This document shows, piece after piece, positions 53,197 through 62,151 of a stretch of DNA of 64,000 bases. The stretch is from Synechococcus sp. RS9916 (GTDB lineage: Bacteria > Cyanobacteriota > Cyanobacteriia > PCC-6307 > Cyanobiaceae). A program made the translations under genes and the position numbers. Under the pieces are notes generated by a model, which was not told where the DNA came from, made no database searches, and worked only from the letters and a program-made list of their open reading frames with translations. The stretch lies in contig NZ_DS022299.1 in NCBI RefSeq assembly GCF_000153825.1, positions 248,001 to 312,000 on the forward strand. Reading direction: 5' to 3'. Numbering within the stretch: position 1 is the first letter of the stretch; every line of letters begins with the position of its first letter.

Positions 53197-55830
53197 TCAA
53201 CGCAGCACCAGTTGCTTGTGCGCATCGCCATCGGTGCTGCCGGTATCACCTGCGATGGCAATGGCATCCACTTCAACGGTGGCGCCTTCTCCATAGTGAC
53301 CGCCAAGGATGGCCTTGGCAATGGGTGTTTCCAGTTCGCGCTGAATCGCTCGCTTCAGCGGCCGTGCGCCATACACCGGGTCGTAGCCCGCGTTGGCCAG
53401 CCAATCGGTCGCTCCTTCGCTGATGGTGAGGCTGAGCTTGCGATCGCTGAGGCGGTGGCGCAACCGCTCCACCTGAAGGCTCACGATCTGGCGCAACTCC
53501 TCGCGCCGCAGGCTGTGGAAGATGATCTGGTCATCCAGACGGTTGAGGAATTCGGGCCGGAAATGGGCCCGTAGAGCCTCATTCACCCGCCGCTCCATTT
53601 CACTGTGCTGGCTGTCATCGCCGCCAAGATCGAGGATCGACTGGCTGCCGATGTTGCTGGTGAGAATCAGCACTGCGTTGGTGAAATCCACCGTGCGCCC
53701 TTGTCCATCCGTGACGCGTCCGTCATCGAGGATCTGCAGCATCACGTTGAACACATCAGGGTGGGCTTTCTCCACCTCGTCGAAGAGGACGACGGAGTAG
53801 GGGCGACGACGGATGGCTTCGGTGAGCTGTCCGCCGGCTTCGTAGCCCACGTAGCCCGGAGGCGCACCGATCAGACGGCTGACGCTGTGCTTCTCCATGT
53901 ATTCCGACATGTCGATGCGCACCATGGCGTCGTCGCTGTCGAACAGCTGCGCCGCTAGGGCTTTGGAGAGTTCGGTTTTGCCCACGCCGGTGGGGCCGAG
54001 GAACAGAAAGCTGGCGATCGGCCTGTTGGGGTCACTGAGGCCGGCGCGGGAGCGCTGGATCGCATCCGCCACTGCGGTGACGGCCTGCTGCTGACCTACC
54101 ACGCGCTCATGCAGCTGACTCTCGAGGCTGAGCAGCTTCTCCATTTCCGATTGCACCAATTTGGCCACGGGAATGCCCGTCCACTTGGCGATCACCTCGG
54201 CGATGTCGTCTTCAGTGACTTCCTCACGCAACAGGGATTTGTCTTGCCCGCCGTCGTCGGCTGCAGCCAGAGCTGCCTCCTGATCGGAGAGCTGCTTTTG
54301 CAGCCCAGCCAACGTGCCGTATTCCAGTTCGGCAGCCTTGTTGAGGTCGTAGTTGCGTTTGGCTTGCTCCACCTGCAGTTGCACCCGTTCGATCTCTTCC
54401 TTGAGATTGGAGAGGTCGTCGATGGCGCCTTTTTCCTGCTGCCATTGGGCGTTGAGGGTGCTCTGCTGCTCGGAGAGCTCCGCGACTTCACGCTCCAACC
54501 GCTCGAGTCGCTCTTGGCTGGCAGCATCCGACTCACGGCCGAGGGAGAGCTTTTCCATCTCCAGTTGGAGAATCTTGCGATCGATTTCATCGATCTCCTC
54601 CGGTTTGGAGGTGATCTCCATCTTCAACCGGGCGGCCGATTCATCCACTAGGTCAATCGCCTTGTCGGGCAGGAAGCGATCGGCGATATAGCGCGTGCTC
54701 AGCACAGCGGCAGCCACCAGGGCGCTGTCGGCGATGCGTACGCCGTGGTGCACTTCGTAGCGCTCCTTCAGGCCGCGCAGAATTGAAATGGTGTCTTCCA
54801 CAGTGGGTTGATCCACCAGCACCTGTTGGAAGCGACGCTCCAACGCAGGGTCTTTTTCGATGTGCTGGCGGTGTTCATCCAGGGTGGTGGCACCGATGCA
54901 GCGCAGTTCCCCCCTGGCCAGCATGGGTTTGAGCAGGTTGCTGGCATCCATGGCTCCACCGGTGGCACCAGCGCCCACCACGGTGTGGATCTCGTCGATG
55001 AACAGCACAATGCGCCCCTCAGAGGAGGTCACCTCCTTCAGTACGGCCTTGAGCCGTTCTTCGAATTCGCCCCGATATTTGGCACCGGCGATCAGTGCGC
55101 CCATGTCGAGGGCGATGAGCTGTCGGTTCTGCAACGCCTGGGGGACGTCGCCATTGACGATCCTCTGCGCCAGGCCTTCCACGATTGCGGTTTTACCAAC
55201 GCCGGGTTCGCCGATCAGCACCGGATTGTTTTTGGTGCGGCGGCTGAGGATCTGAATCGTGCGCCGGATTTCCTCGTCGCGGCCGATCACCGGGTCGAGT
55301 TTGCCGTCGCGGGCGGCGGCGGTCAGATCCCGCCCGTATTTCTCCAAGGATTCGTAGGTGCCCTCAGGGTTTTGGTCAGTCACGGTCTGGCTGCCGCGCA
55401 CGGCATCAATGGCGGTTTTCAGGGATGTTGCATCAGCGCCGACCTGATTGAGCAGGCGCTTCCCGCAGCGGGAATCGTCGGCCAGGGCGAGCACCAGGTG
55501 CTCAATGGCAATGAAGCTGTCGCCATAGCCCTGCTTGAGAGCATCAGCGCGGTCGAGCAGATCACTCAGACCCTTTCCGAGATATACCGACTCAGGGCGG
55601 TTCTGAAGTGCGGGTTGTTGGTGCAGGTGCTGCTCCACAACGGATTGGAGCTCGGGTGGCGAAACACCGGCTTTCTCGAGAATGCGACCGGCAAGACCGT
55701 TTTGCTCCAACAGGGCGAGGAACAGGTGCTCGCTTTCCAGTTGTTGATGCCGATGGCTTTGGGCCAGCTGCTGGGCGGCCACGATGGCGCCCCAGGCTTT
55801 TTCAGTAAACAGCTCTGCTGTTGGTTGCAT
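53197..55830 (-). CDS. clpB: ATP-dependent disaggregase ClpB
   Basis: A hexameric AAA+ chaperone of 877 residues that pulls aggregated proteins apart with the DnaK system. The N-domain (1-150) holds [20 protein letters not shown]. Walker A of the first ring is [17 protein letters not shown] and of the second [15 protein letters not shown]. The long coiled-coil middle domain (about 410-530) has the [20 protein letters not shown] type pattern. The start is the ATG at 55830; a longer frame upstream is not used. Divergent from the small gene at 55975. Confidence 0.96.
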   Translation of the reverse strand: MQPTAELFTEKAWGAIVAAQQLAQSHRHQQLESEHLFLALLEQNGLAGRILEKAGVSPPELQSVVEQHLHQQPALQNRPESVYLGKGLSDLLDRADALKQGYGDSFIAIEHLVLALADDSRCGKRLLNQVGADATSLKTAIDAVRGSQTVTDQNPEGTYESLEKYGRDLTAAARDGKLDPVIGRDEEIRRTIQILSRRTKNNPVLIGEPGVGKTAIVEGLAQRIVNGDVPQALQNRQLIALDMGALIAGAKYRGEFEERLKAVLKEVTSSEGRIVLFIDEIHTVVGAGATGGAMDASNLLKPMLARGELRCIGATTLDEHRQHIEKDPALERRFQQVLVDQPTVEDTISILRGLKERYEVHHGVRIADSALVAAAVLSTRYIADRFLPDKAIDLVDESAARLKMEITSKPEEIDEIDRKILQLEMEKLSLGRESDAASQERLERLEREVAELSEQQSTLNAQWQQEKGAIDDLSNLKEEIERVQLQVEQAKRNYDLNKAAELEYGTLAGLQKQLSDQEAALAAADDGGQDKSLLREEVTEDDIAEVIAKWTGIPVAKLVQSEMEKLLSLESQLHERVVGQQQAVTAVADAIQRSRAGLSDPNRPIASFLFLGPTGVGKTELSKALAAQLFDSDDAMVRIDMSEYMEKHSVSRLIGAPPGYVGYEAGGQLTEAIRRRPYSVVLFDEVEKAHPDVFNVMLQILDDGRVTDGQGRTVDFTNAVLILTSNIGSQSILDLGGDDSQHSEMERRVNEALRAHFRPEFLNRLDDQIIFHSLRREELRQIVSLQVERLRHRLSDRKLSLTISEGATDWLANAGYDPVYGARPLKRAIQRELETPIAKAILGGHYGEGATVEVDAIAIAGDTGSTDGDAHKQLVLR

Positions 55831-55974
55831 GGTTGTCTTCGCTCGGTTGAGCAAACCGTATGCGGATTGGTCTGGTCCGCGAAGGGGAGAACCGATCCCC
55901 CCTCGTTCGGTCTGTACACCAGCCTGCGGGTAACCGTCCCGAATCGGTAGGGTCAGCCGACCGAATCCCTTGGC

Positions 55975-56190
55975 ATGACGGACCAAACCTCAGTGGATGC
56001 AGCACTGGTGCAGTCCCTTGTGGACCGGGTGATCGAGCTTTACGGTCCTTCTCCCTCCGATCTCGAGCGCATGTGCTGGATGGTGGTGCATGAACACCAT
56101 CACCAGGCGATGCCCACGGAGTACGACATCCGGGAGGTGGATGAAACTCTGTACCTTGCGGTCTTGAACGCAACCCGCCAGTCGCTGTAG
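55975..56190 (+). CDS. Small conserved hypothetical protein
   Basis: A 71-residue acidic protein, [20 protein letters not shown], with [20 protein letters not shown] and [16 protein letters not shown]. The run HEHHHQ is notable and could bind metal. I recognise no family. The codon pattern and divergent arrangement with clpB (145 bases apart) favour a real gene. Confidence 0.6.
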   Translation: MTDQTSVDAALVQSLVDRVIELYGPSPSDLERMCWMVVHEHHHQAMPTEYDIREVDETLYLAVLNATRQSL

Positions 56191-56251
56191 GGGATCGAAG
56201 GGATCACCCAATCAACGCCATCACCCGCTCAGCCAGCAGTCGCTGGGCGGT

Positions 56252-56449
56252 TCAGGATTTGGGATGAGTATCCACGAATTTCAGATGGAGGTCTTCTCCA
56301 AGCTTGCTCAGAAAGTCGATCTCAGTTTGGTCGTTGAGCAGTAAGCAGATCCTGCCAAAGCCTTCCTTCTGGTAGCAGTGCGTATCAAAACTGCTGGGGT
56401 CTCGATTGGATTCGAAAACATCCCCATTGCGAGCGACAAAATGAGTCAT
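56252..56449 (-). CDS. Small hypothetical protein
   Basis: A 65-residue ORF, MTHFVARNGDVFESNRDPSS, FDTHCYQKEGFGRICLLLND and a hydrophilic end. No signal or membrane segment is visible. There is no recognised family, and support is only an ordinary ATG and a plausible composition. It may be a species-specific protein. Confidence 0.4.
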   Translation of the reverse strand: MTHFVARNGDVFESNRDPSSFDTHCYQKEGFGRICLLLNDQTEIDFLSKLGEDLHLKFVDTHPKS

Positions 56450-56945
56450 GTGATCAAGGCCGTTAAGTTGGTCGTAGCCCTATCAGTGAAGTGATGTCAG
56501 CAGCGGCGACGCGCTTGTGTTGATGTGCACACGCCAGACTTGTTTGGTGTGATTGATGACCATTCAATCGTCCTACTCTGAACATCATTCCAACGTCTGC
56601 TTTGCTCATGGGTAGACGCTTCGGTGAAATTGGGGTCGGGGTGGTTCCTGGCCTTTTTTGTTGAGAAGGTCGATGGGCTGCTGGGCCGTCAATGCCAAGA
56701 GCTATTCCAAGGTCGCAATTACTGAGAATCTCTCGCGCTAGCGCTGGGCGTTGGTCAACCTGTTGTCAGGCGGATGCTGCGTCGAAACGCCATCAAGGCT
56801 TGATGTCACATGCAGAACATCGGACCCTGGCGGCGTTAGTCCAGGTGGTTGGTGTCTCCAGTGAACATGTTCGGTCTGGGTTTGGTGTCACAAACTACTG
56901 CACAATCTTTTGATTGTGGCATTCTCTTCAAAAGCAATTAGTGTT
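56450..56945. other. About 500 bases with no supported gene
   Basis: No intact coding region is convincing. In one plus frame (near 56665-56790) the text LLGRQCQELFQGRNY, a stop, then ESLALALGVGQPVVRRMLRR looks like the remains of a helix-turn-helix protein, interrupted by a stop. It is too weak to call. The ORF at 56692-56913 overlaps this stretch in another frame and is rejected. Confidence 0.35.
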
Positions 56946-57107
56946 ATGACACTCGAGGAGCAATACGTCACTCTGATGGAAGCGGCTGGACGGATTTCTG
57001 ATGAATGGTGTCGCGAGAAATTTATTGAAGAAGCCGACAATGTTTTGCTGCAAATCAATGCTCAGGTTCTGAAGAACAAGCGGGAGGTCGACTCCATCGC
57101 CTTCTGA
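56946..57107 (+). CDS. Small hypothetical protein
   Basis: A 53-residue helical protein from the ATG at 56946: MTLEEQYVTLMEAAGRISDE, WCREKFIEEADNVLLQINAQ and VLKNKREVDSIAF. The pattern is a continuous amphipathic helix. It has no clear ribosome site and no family that I recognise. An upstream ATG at 56910 would add 12 residues. Confidence 0.42.
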   Translation: MTLEEQYVTLMEAAGRISDEWCREKFIEEADNVLLQINAQVLKNKREVDSIAF

Positions 57108-57243
57108 GCTCAGGCCTGGCCTCCGCTTGGGGTGATGCTGTTCGGCATCCATGGAGCTGGCCCTTGCTCCTTGATGGTTCTCTTTAACGGCGTTGCAGTC
57201 CTCTGCAACGGTTGATGCTCTGCTGGAAGCCTGCAGGTGCTGA

Positions 57244-57558
57244 TTAGCTGCCCGCGTCTTCCACGTCGGCCCCTGAGCCAACGGAGTCGCCCGCATCTTG
57301 CCCCGGCCGCCAGCCGGAAGCCCAGATCTCTCGGCATTTGGCGTTGAGTGATTCTCGCTCCAGTCCCCAGCCTTTGATGGCCCGCTCCAGGTCGGTTTGG
57401 ATGTCAGGGGACCCTGGGAAGCCGTCGTAGCGCATCAGCAAGCGCGCGGCATGGCTCAGCTGGTCAGGACCTGGCTCCCCTTGATGGCCCAGCAGAGAAT
57501 CCACCACTTCGCGGTCGGTGGCGTAGAGGGGATGCGTCTGGGATGTGTCGTCGCTCAT
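57244..57558 (-). CDS. DUF3288 family protein
   Basis: A 104-residue protein, MSDDTSQTHPLYATDREVVD followed by SLLGHQGEPGPDQLSHAARL and RYDGFPGSPDIQTDLERAIK. The HPLYxxDxxxVDxLL start is the mark of DUF3288, found in cyanobacteria with no known role. The tail is acidic. The frame upstream of the ATG at 57558 overlaps the next gene and is not used. Confidence 0.75.
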   Translation of the reverse strand: MSDDTSQTHPLYATDREVVDSLLGHQGEPGPDQLSHAARLLMRYDGFPGSPDIQTDLERAIKGWGLERESLNAKCREIWASGWRPGQDAGDSVGSGADVEDAGS

Positions 57559-57583
57559 CGCTCCATGATCCAGCATGGGGCCC

Positions 57584-57979
57584 TCAGCCGAAGCCCTTGG
57601 CCTGCGCTTGCCGGGTGAGATGTCTGTGCTGGCCCTTGAGCAGTGCTTCTCGTTCAGCTGCTTCCCCCACGTGGGGTGCAATTTCCACACCTGCAGTCCG
57701 CAGGGCTTCCAAGCACTGTCGCTCTTGCTCCGACCCCGTTTCGCTCTGCAGGTAGGCCGTCACCAAGGCATGGGCTGCGTCGTTGGTGGCGTAGTAGAGG
57801 GTGCCTGGACCACGGCGTTCCCGCGTCAGCCCCCGAGCCCGACGGCGCTGTTGCACACCTGCCCAGAGTTGGCCAGGCGACTGGGTCATATAGGCGTTGA
57901 GATCCTTGGCATCGGTGTCTTCGCTTAGCGCCATGCAGGTGCCATCCACAAAGTCACTCAGCAGGGTCACCACAGCCAT
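57584..57979 (-). CDS. Conserved hypothetical protein of picocyanobacteria
   Basis: A 131-residue protein starting MAVVTLLSDFVDGTCMALSE. It has a basic middle (VQQRRRARGLTRERRGPG), then LYYATNDAAHALVTAYLQSE and a helical C-terminus. I recognise no domain. The position 26 bases upstream of the DUF3288 gene, same strand, suggests one transcript. Confidence 0.6.
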   Translation of the reverse strand: MAVVTLLSDFVDGTCMALSEDTDAKDLNAYMTQSPGQLWAGVQQRRRARGLTRERRGPGTLYYATNDAAHALVTAYLQSETGSEQERQCLEALRTAGVEIAPHVGEAAEREALLKGQHRHLTRQAQAKGFG

Positions 57980-58042
57980 GGGGGAAGGCGGCGAAAGTAC
58001 AAGTCTGCGTTGCCGCCCAACACTTTGCTGATGGTGACGGGG

Positions 58043-58306
58043 TCAATTGCGCCGCTGCAGTTCTGCGTCGATCTCTTGGTCGCTAATCGGTTGTTCCGGA
58101 TGATTGATGCTCCAGGCCTGGATCAGCAGCGTCATGCCCCAGCCGCCAATGGGCCAGATCGGCCAGAAGTCACCCCTGCCATCCAGCAGCCAGATCACCA
58201 CCAAGGTGAGGTTCACGATCACATAGGCCTGCACTTGTTTCTGAAGGCCACGGCGTCGTTTCACCCTTGCTTTGGCTTCGTCCCTGCGTTGCTGATCTCC
58301 TTGCAT
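58043..58306 (-). CDS. 2TM domain membrane protein
   Basis: An 87-residue protein with a basic N-terminus (RRDEAKARVKRRRGLQKQVQ), two membrane segments (AYVIVNLTLVVIWLLDGRG and FWPIWPIGGWGMTLLIQAW) and a soluble tail. This is the plan of the 2TM family, which is often linked with histidine kinases in other bacteria. The role here is unknown. Confidence 0.75.
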   Translation of the reverse strand: MQGDQQRRDEAKARVKRRRGLQKQVQAYVIVNLTLVVIWLLDGRGDFWPIWPIGGWGMTLLIQAWSINHPEQPISDQEIDAELQRRN

Positions 58307-58356
58307 TGTTCAGCACTTGGAACTGCGTTCATAGTGGTAGCGACTCGAACAGTCCA

Positions 58357-58836
58357 ATGCCATCGAAACCCCGCAATCGTGTCGGCGAGGTCTACGGCCA
58401 GCTGACGGTGGTGCGGCTGTCGGATCGGAGAACCAAAAGCGGCAATGCTTTCTGGTGGTGTCGCTGCACCTGTGGACGGGATCGGGAGGTGCCTGGCGAC
58501 AAGCTCTCTCACAACACAGCCAGGAAGAAGCCAGTGATCACAGCCTGTTTGGACTGCTCTAAGGAACTGCAGGTGGAAGCGGTCTGTGCCAAGAACGACC
58601 GTGAGGAACGGCAGCGGCGGCGGGATGCGGAGCAACGCCGTGCTGATCTGAAGGGAAAGGTTCCTGATAGTTGGTTGAAACTGCCACTCACCGATGCCCA
58701 TGCGCGTGAACAAGGGCAGGTGTTGTTTTTTCGCGGAACGCGCTGCCTCAGGAACCACCTGGCTCCGTATCGCATCAATGGCGGATGCTTGGCCTGTGCT
58801 GGCCAGCGACCGTCAGCAGACCAAAGCTCTGGTTGA
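58357..58836 (+). CDS. Zinc-ribbon-like protein of phage/HNH-associated type
   Basis: A 159-residue protein starting MPSKPRNRVGEVYGQLTVVR. The pattern GxxYGxLTVxxxS, then WWCRCTCGRDREVPGDKL with a later ACLDCSKE, resembles the small N-terminal domain common in phage and HNH endonuclease-linked proteins (there WxCxCxCG...SCGC). The C-terminal half is basic with an extra CLACAG. A nucleic-acid-binding role is the best guess. No phage genes are near it, so it may be a domesticated remnant. Start is the ATG at 58357. Confidence 0.55.
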   Translation: MPSKPRNRVGEVYGQLTVVRLSDRRTKSGNAFWWCRCTCGRDREVPGDKLSHNTARKKPVITACLDCSKELQVEAVCAKNDREERQRRRDAEQRRADLKGKVPDSWLKLPLTDAHAREQGQVLFFRGTRCLRNHLAPYRINGGCLACAGQRPSADQSSG

Positions 58837-58849
58837 CGGCGAGGGAAGC

Positions 58850-59053
58850 TCAGGAAATCCAGCTGTTGGCAAACCAGCGCTCGACCTGGTCGCAGCGGGC
58901 GTCATCCTGAAAATCGGATTCGCTCACGGCAAAACCGTTGTCTCTGGCTAAACCCACCACAGCGTCGATCGAGGGAAGCTGGTGAAGTTGGCGTCTGAGG
59001 GAGGAACTGTGTTCTAAAGCATGGACGAAATCCTTGAAGCCTTGCCGGCTCAT
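58850..59053 (-). CDS. Nif11-family peptide
   Basis: A 67-residue protein, MSRQGFKDFVHALEHSSSLR, then PSIDAVVGLARDNGFAVSES and a short acidic end. This is the Nif11 domain pattern, seen in leader regions of modified peptides in marine picocyanobacteria. No GG/GA cleavage site or Cys/Ser-rich core peptide is present. The ATG overlaps the stop of the cytochrome gene by three bases (ATGA), so it is probably co-translated with it. Confidence 0.72.
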   Translation of the reverse strand: MSRQGFKDFVHALEHSSSLRRQLHQLPSIDAVVGLARDNGFAVSESDFQDDARCDQVERWFANSWIS

Positions 59054-59415
59054 CGCTGCCAACCCCGCTCGGCCTGCTCTTCCACATAGGCCGCGACATC
59101 AGCAATGTCGTCATCGCTGAGCTTGCCCTGATAAGGGGGCATGGCATTTTTCCCGGCTTCGATCTGATGTTCGATGGCTTCGAGGTGATCTTGGCTGTAG
59201 GAATCGAGATGGGCCTGAAGATCGGCTTCGCTCAAGGTGCGGCTTGCCCGGATCACGTTGCCACCGCCCATGTGGCAAGCCGCGCAGTTGGTGGAAAAGA
59301 TCTGACTGCCATTCCCTGAATCAGGGTTAGCCAGTGATGCAGTGGCTGGTAGCGCGCCGATCAGACCGATGACCAGCACGAGTACCAAAGGAAAGATCCG
59401 TTCCGGTCGCGGCAT
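59050..59415 (-). CDS. petJ: Cytochrome c6 (PetJ-like)
   Basis: A luminal electron carrier from cytochrome b6f to photosystem I, or to the oxidase, usable in place of plastocyanin. Signal peptide in the first 30 residues (VLVLVIGLIGALPATASLA), haem motif CAACHMGGGNVI, and axial Met in AGKNAMPPYQG. It has 121 residues from the ATG at 59415. It lies 160 bases downstream of petE on the same strand, so the two alternative carriers are neighbours. Confidence 0.9.
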   Translation of the reverse strand: MPRPERIFPLVLVLVIGLIGALPATASLANPDSGNGSQIFSTNCAACHMGGGNVIRASRTLSEADLQAHLDSYSQDHLEAIEHQIEAGKNAMPPYQGKLSDDDIADVAAYVEEQAERGWQR

Positions 59416-59512
59416 GGCTGCTTGGCTTGGCCTTGTGGGCCACACCCTATCCAGACTGAATCCGATGTGAAGGGGCTGATCGTGGTTCTGAAATGGATGG
59501 CTTTTCAGACAC

Positions 59513-59543
59513 AAAAAAACCAGGTAATCAAAAGATCACCTGG
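59513..59543 (-). terminator. Intrinsic terminator after petE
   Basis: On the minus strand CCAGGTGATC pairs with GATTACCTGG around TTTT, followed by a run of seven T. The stem is directly visible at 59520-59543. It separates petE from petJ transcription. Confidence 0.85.
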
Positions 59544-59576
59544 TGAAAAGTTGATTGTGGATGAAAGATCAGTGGA

Positions 59577-59939
59577 TCACTCAACGATCACCTTGCCGAC
59601 CATGCCAGCACCACGATGGGGCTCGCAGTAGAAGTCATAGGTGCCAGCGGTGGAGAAGGTCTCTTCCCAGGATTCGCCGGGGGCGAAAGCCAGGTCGGAG
59701 TGGCTGAGCTCATCGTGGCCATCGAAGACGGCGTTGTGAGGAGCCATCTTGTTGTTGACGAACTTGACGGTGTCGCCAGCTTTGATGTTCACGGTGCTGG
59801 GCTCGAACGCCAGCATGCCGGAATCGGAGCCAAGCTTCACTTCAACGGTGGCGGCGTTGGCGGAAGCCACGCCCAAGCCGATCACCAGAACAAGGGCGAT
59901 GCAGGCAGAAACAAGGGAGCGCAGACGATTAATCATCAC
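59577..59939 (-). CDS. petE: Plastocyanin
   Basis: A 120-residue precursor of the blue copper protein of the thylakoid lumen. The signal ends at ASANA. The copper ligands are His in [10 protein letters not shown], then Cys, His and Met in [16 protein letters not shown], typical of plastocyanin. It is followed by a strong terminator. Confidence 0.97.
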   Translation of the reverse strand: MMINRLRSLVSACIALVLVIGLGVASANAATVEVKLGSDSGMLAFEPSTVNIKAGDTVKFVNNKMAPHNAVFDGHDELSHSDLAFAPGESWEETFSTAGTYDFYCEPHRGAGMVGKVIVE

Positions 59940-59970
59940 GTCATTGACACTGAATAGAGTTTAACGCCAA

Positions 59971-60972
59971 TTAGGCCTTGCCACGGCGGGGAAGCCCGGA
60001 GTCTTGAAGCACGGCTTCAAGGTTGGGGCCATGGCTGGTCAGTCCGAACGCCTCGGGCTGGGTCACAGGATCGTGGATGAAATGCCGCTGGCGGATGCTG
60101 AAACGATCCCAGGCATTCACTTCAATGGGCAAAATCCGGATCAGCCCTTCGATCAGCCAGGCCCAAAGCGGAATTCCGGGCGTGCGCGCCACACCGCGCC
60201 AACGGCAAAGGGTGGCCACGGCTTCATTCACGCTGATCGCTTTCTGGCCCATCACGATGCGGCGAATCGCCCCCTGACCCGGCGTGCGGTTCAGCACGTG
60301 GGGGCGGGTCGCCAGGGCACCGCAGATCGCTGCAATATCTGCGGCATGAATGAAGTGGAAGCTGGCATCAGCCCGCAGGAAGCGGGCCAGCCAGAGCCAT
60401 TTGCTCGCTTCGGCCAGTCCTTCGGTGAGGTAGCTGGTGGGGAAGCTGCTGGTGCCATCGACGCGTCCGCCGAACACCAGGGTGGGGAACACAGCCACAA
60501 TCCGCTCGGCTAGCGGGTGGCGTTCCAGTTCCTGAAGGCATTGCGCCTTGGTTTGGATGTATTCCGTGCCGTAGGCCAGGGCTTCCGGCAGCGGTTGGAG
60601 ATGCCGATCGAGAATGCTTGCGGTGGAGAAATACACCACTTGCTGCAGCTTGTTGGGGTCGAGCAAGTTGAGCATTTGCTTCACGGCCACCACATTCACC
60701 TGTTGCGCCCGTTCAGGGTCCCCCCAGGCGGTGGCGGTGTGGATGACCCGATTCACCGTGGCCAGTTCGGAGGCAAAACGATTGCTTTCGCGTAGATCGC
60801 CCACCAAGAGATGCACGCGCGGATGATCTGCAGCGATGGCCGTGAGTTTGCTGGGATCCCTTAGCCAGAGCAGGAGCTCTGCATCGGAATTCTTCAGCAA
60901 CCAGGATGCGGTGTATTGACCAACGCAGCCGCTGGCACCGGTGATCAGGATCCGAGCGGGTGAGTTGGTCAA
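59971..60972 (-). CDS. NAD(P)-dependent epimerase/dehydratase
   Basis: A short-chain dehydrogenase of the extended type, 333 residues. The Rossmann motif is ILITGASGCVGQYTASWLL, the tyrosine-lysine pair is probably in AYGTEYIQTKAQ (YxxxK as YIQTK). Substrate unknown: related proteins act on sugar nucleotides or sterol-like lipids. It ends 31 bases before petE in the genome and shares its strand with hemE, which starts its stop 24 bases upstream. Confidence 0.82.
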   Translation of the reverse strand: MTNSPARILITGASGCVGQYTASWLLKNSDAELLLWLRDPSKLTAIAADHPRVHLLVGDLRESNRFASELATVNRVIHTATAWGDPERAQQVNVVAVKQMLNLLDPNKLQQVVYFSTASILDRHLQPLPEALAYGTEYIQTKAQCLQELERHPLAERIVAVFPTLVFGGRVDGTSSFPTSYLTEGLAEASKWLWLARFLRADASFHFIHAADIAAICGALATRPHVLNRTPGQGAIRRIVMGQKAISVNEAVATLCRWRGVARTPGIPLWAWLIEGLIRILPIEVNAWDRFSIRQRHFIHDPVTQPEAFGLTSHGPNLEAVLQDSGLPRRGKA

Positions 60973-60996
60973 GGGTTAGGCCGGTGAGATTGGAGC

Positions 60997-62055
60997 TCAG
61001 GCGAGGGCGCCGAGGCGATCCATCACGCTCTTGCCAGAGCGGAAGAAGGCTGCACCATTCTCCTCCGGGGTGCCGGGCAGGATGCCGTGGCCCAGGTTGA
61101 GGATGTGCTTGCGGCCGCGGGCCTTGCGCACACAATCATCGATGCGGGCTTCGATCGCTTCGGGGGAACCGAACAGAAGGCCGGGATCCACATTGCCCTG
61201 AACACCGATGTGCTCGGGCAAGCGAGCCAGAGCCTCAGCCATGTCCACGGTCCAGTCGAGGGAGACGATGTCGACCCCGGTCGTGGCCATGCGCTCGATC
61301 ACCCCGGCACTGCCGGAGATGTAGAGGATGAAAGGAGTGTCGGGATGGGTCTGCTTGACCAGATCCACCACCTTCTTCTGATAAGGCGCTGCGAAGGTGT
61401 CGTAGTCCGCAGGGCTGAGCTGGCCGGCCCAGGAGTCGAACATCTGCACCACCTGGGCACCGGAATCAATCTGGTAACGCAGGTAGTTGGCGATCGACTC
61501 GGCGAAGTGATCGAGCAGCTTGTGCAGGATGTCTGGTTCGCGGAAGGCCATGGCCTTGATCACCGCGTAGTTCTTGCTGCTCTTGCCTTCAACGACGTAG
61601 GCGGCCAGGGTCCAGGGAGCACCCACGAAGCCCAGAACGGCAGCCTCATTGCCGACGCTCTGGCGCAGACGACCCAGCACTTCACCCACGAAGGGCATGG
61701 ATTCGGCGGGGTTCAGAGGACGCAGAGCATCCACCTGGGCCATGCTGCGGATCGGATCACCAATCTGGGGACCCTTGCTCTCGATGATGTCGAAATCGAT
61801 CCCCATGCCGGGGAGGGGAGTGAGGATGTCGGAGAACAGGATCACGCCATCGGGCTTGAAGGCGTTGAAAGGCTGCATCGAGATCTCATAGGAGAGATCA
61901 GGGTTCTCCGAGCGCTCGCGGAAGCTGGGGTACTTGTCGCGCAGGTCCCGGTAGATCTTCATGTACCGGCCGGCCTGGCGCATCATCCACACCGGGGGAC
62001 GCTCGACAGCCTCTCCGCGGGCAGCACGCAGCAGCAGGGGCAGGGAGTCGCTCAT
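60997..62055 (-). CDS. hemE: Uroporphyrinogen decarboxylase
   Basis: Turns uroporphyrinogen III into coproporphyrinogen III for haem and chlorophyll. The substrate region [18 protein letters not shown] is the family signature near residue 21. [19 protein letters not shown] and [20 protein letters not shown] follow. It has 352 residues. The catalytic Asp is likely in the segment [18 protein letters not shown]. Confidence 0.96.
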   Translation of the reverse strand: MSDSLPLLLRAARGEAVERPPVWMMRQAGRYMKIYRDLRDKYPSFRERSENPDLSYEISMQPFNAFKPDGVILFSDILTPLPGMGIDFDIIESKGPQIGDPIRSMAQVDALRPLNPAESMPFVGEVLGRLRQSVGNEAAVLGFVGAPWTLAAYVVEGKSSKNYAVIKAMAFREPDILHKLLDHFAESIANYLRYQIDSGAQVVQMFDSWAGQLSPADYDTFAAPYQKKVVDLVKQTHPDTPFILYISGSAGVIERMATTGVDIVSLDWTVDMAEALARLPEHIGVQGNVDPGLLFGSPEAIEARIDDCVRKARGRKHILNLGHGILPGTPEENGAAFFRSGKSVMDRLGALA

Positions 62056-62151
62056 CAGGAAGTGGAGATCAAGTCGGCAACCTAACTGAGAGAACCAGGC
62101 GCTTAGACCGATCTCCCCCTGAAGGCAACGGCTTCTTCACAAGCCTTGGTC

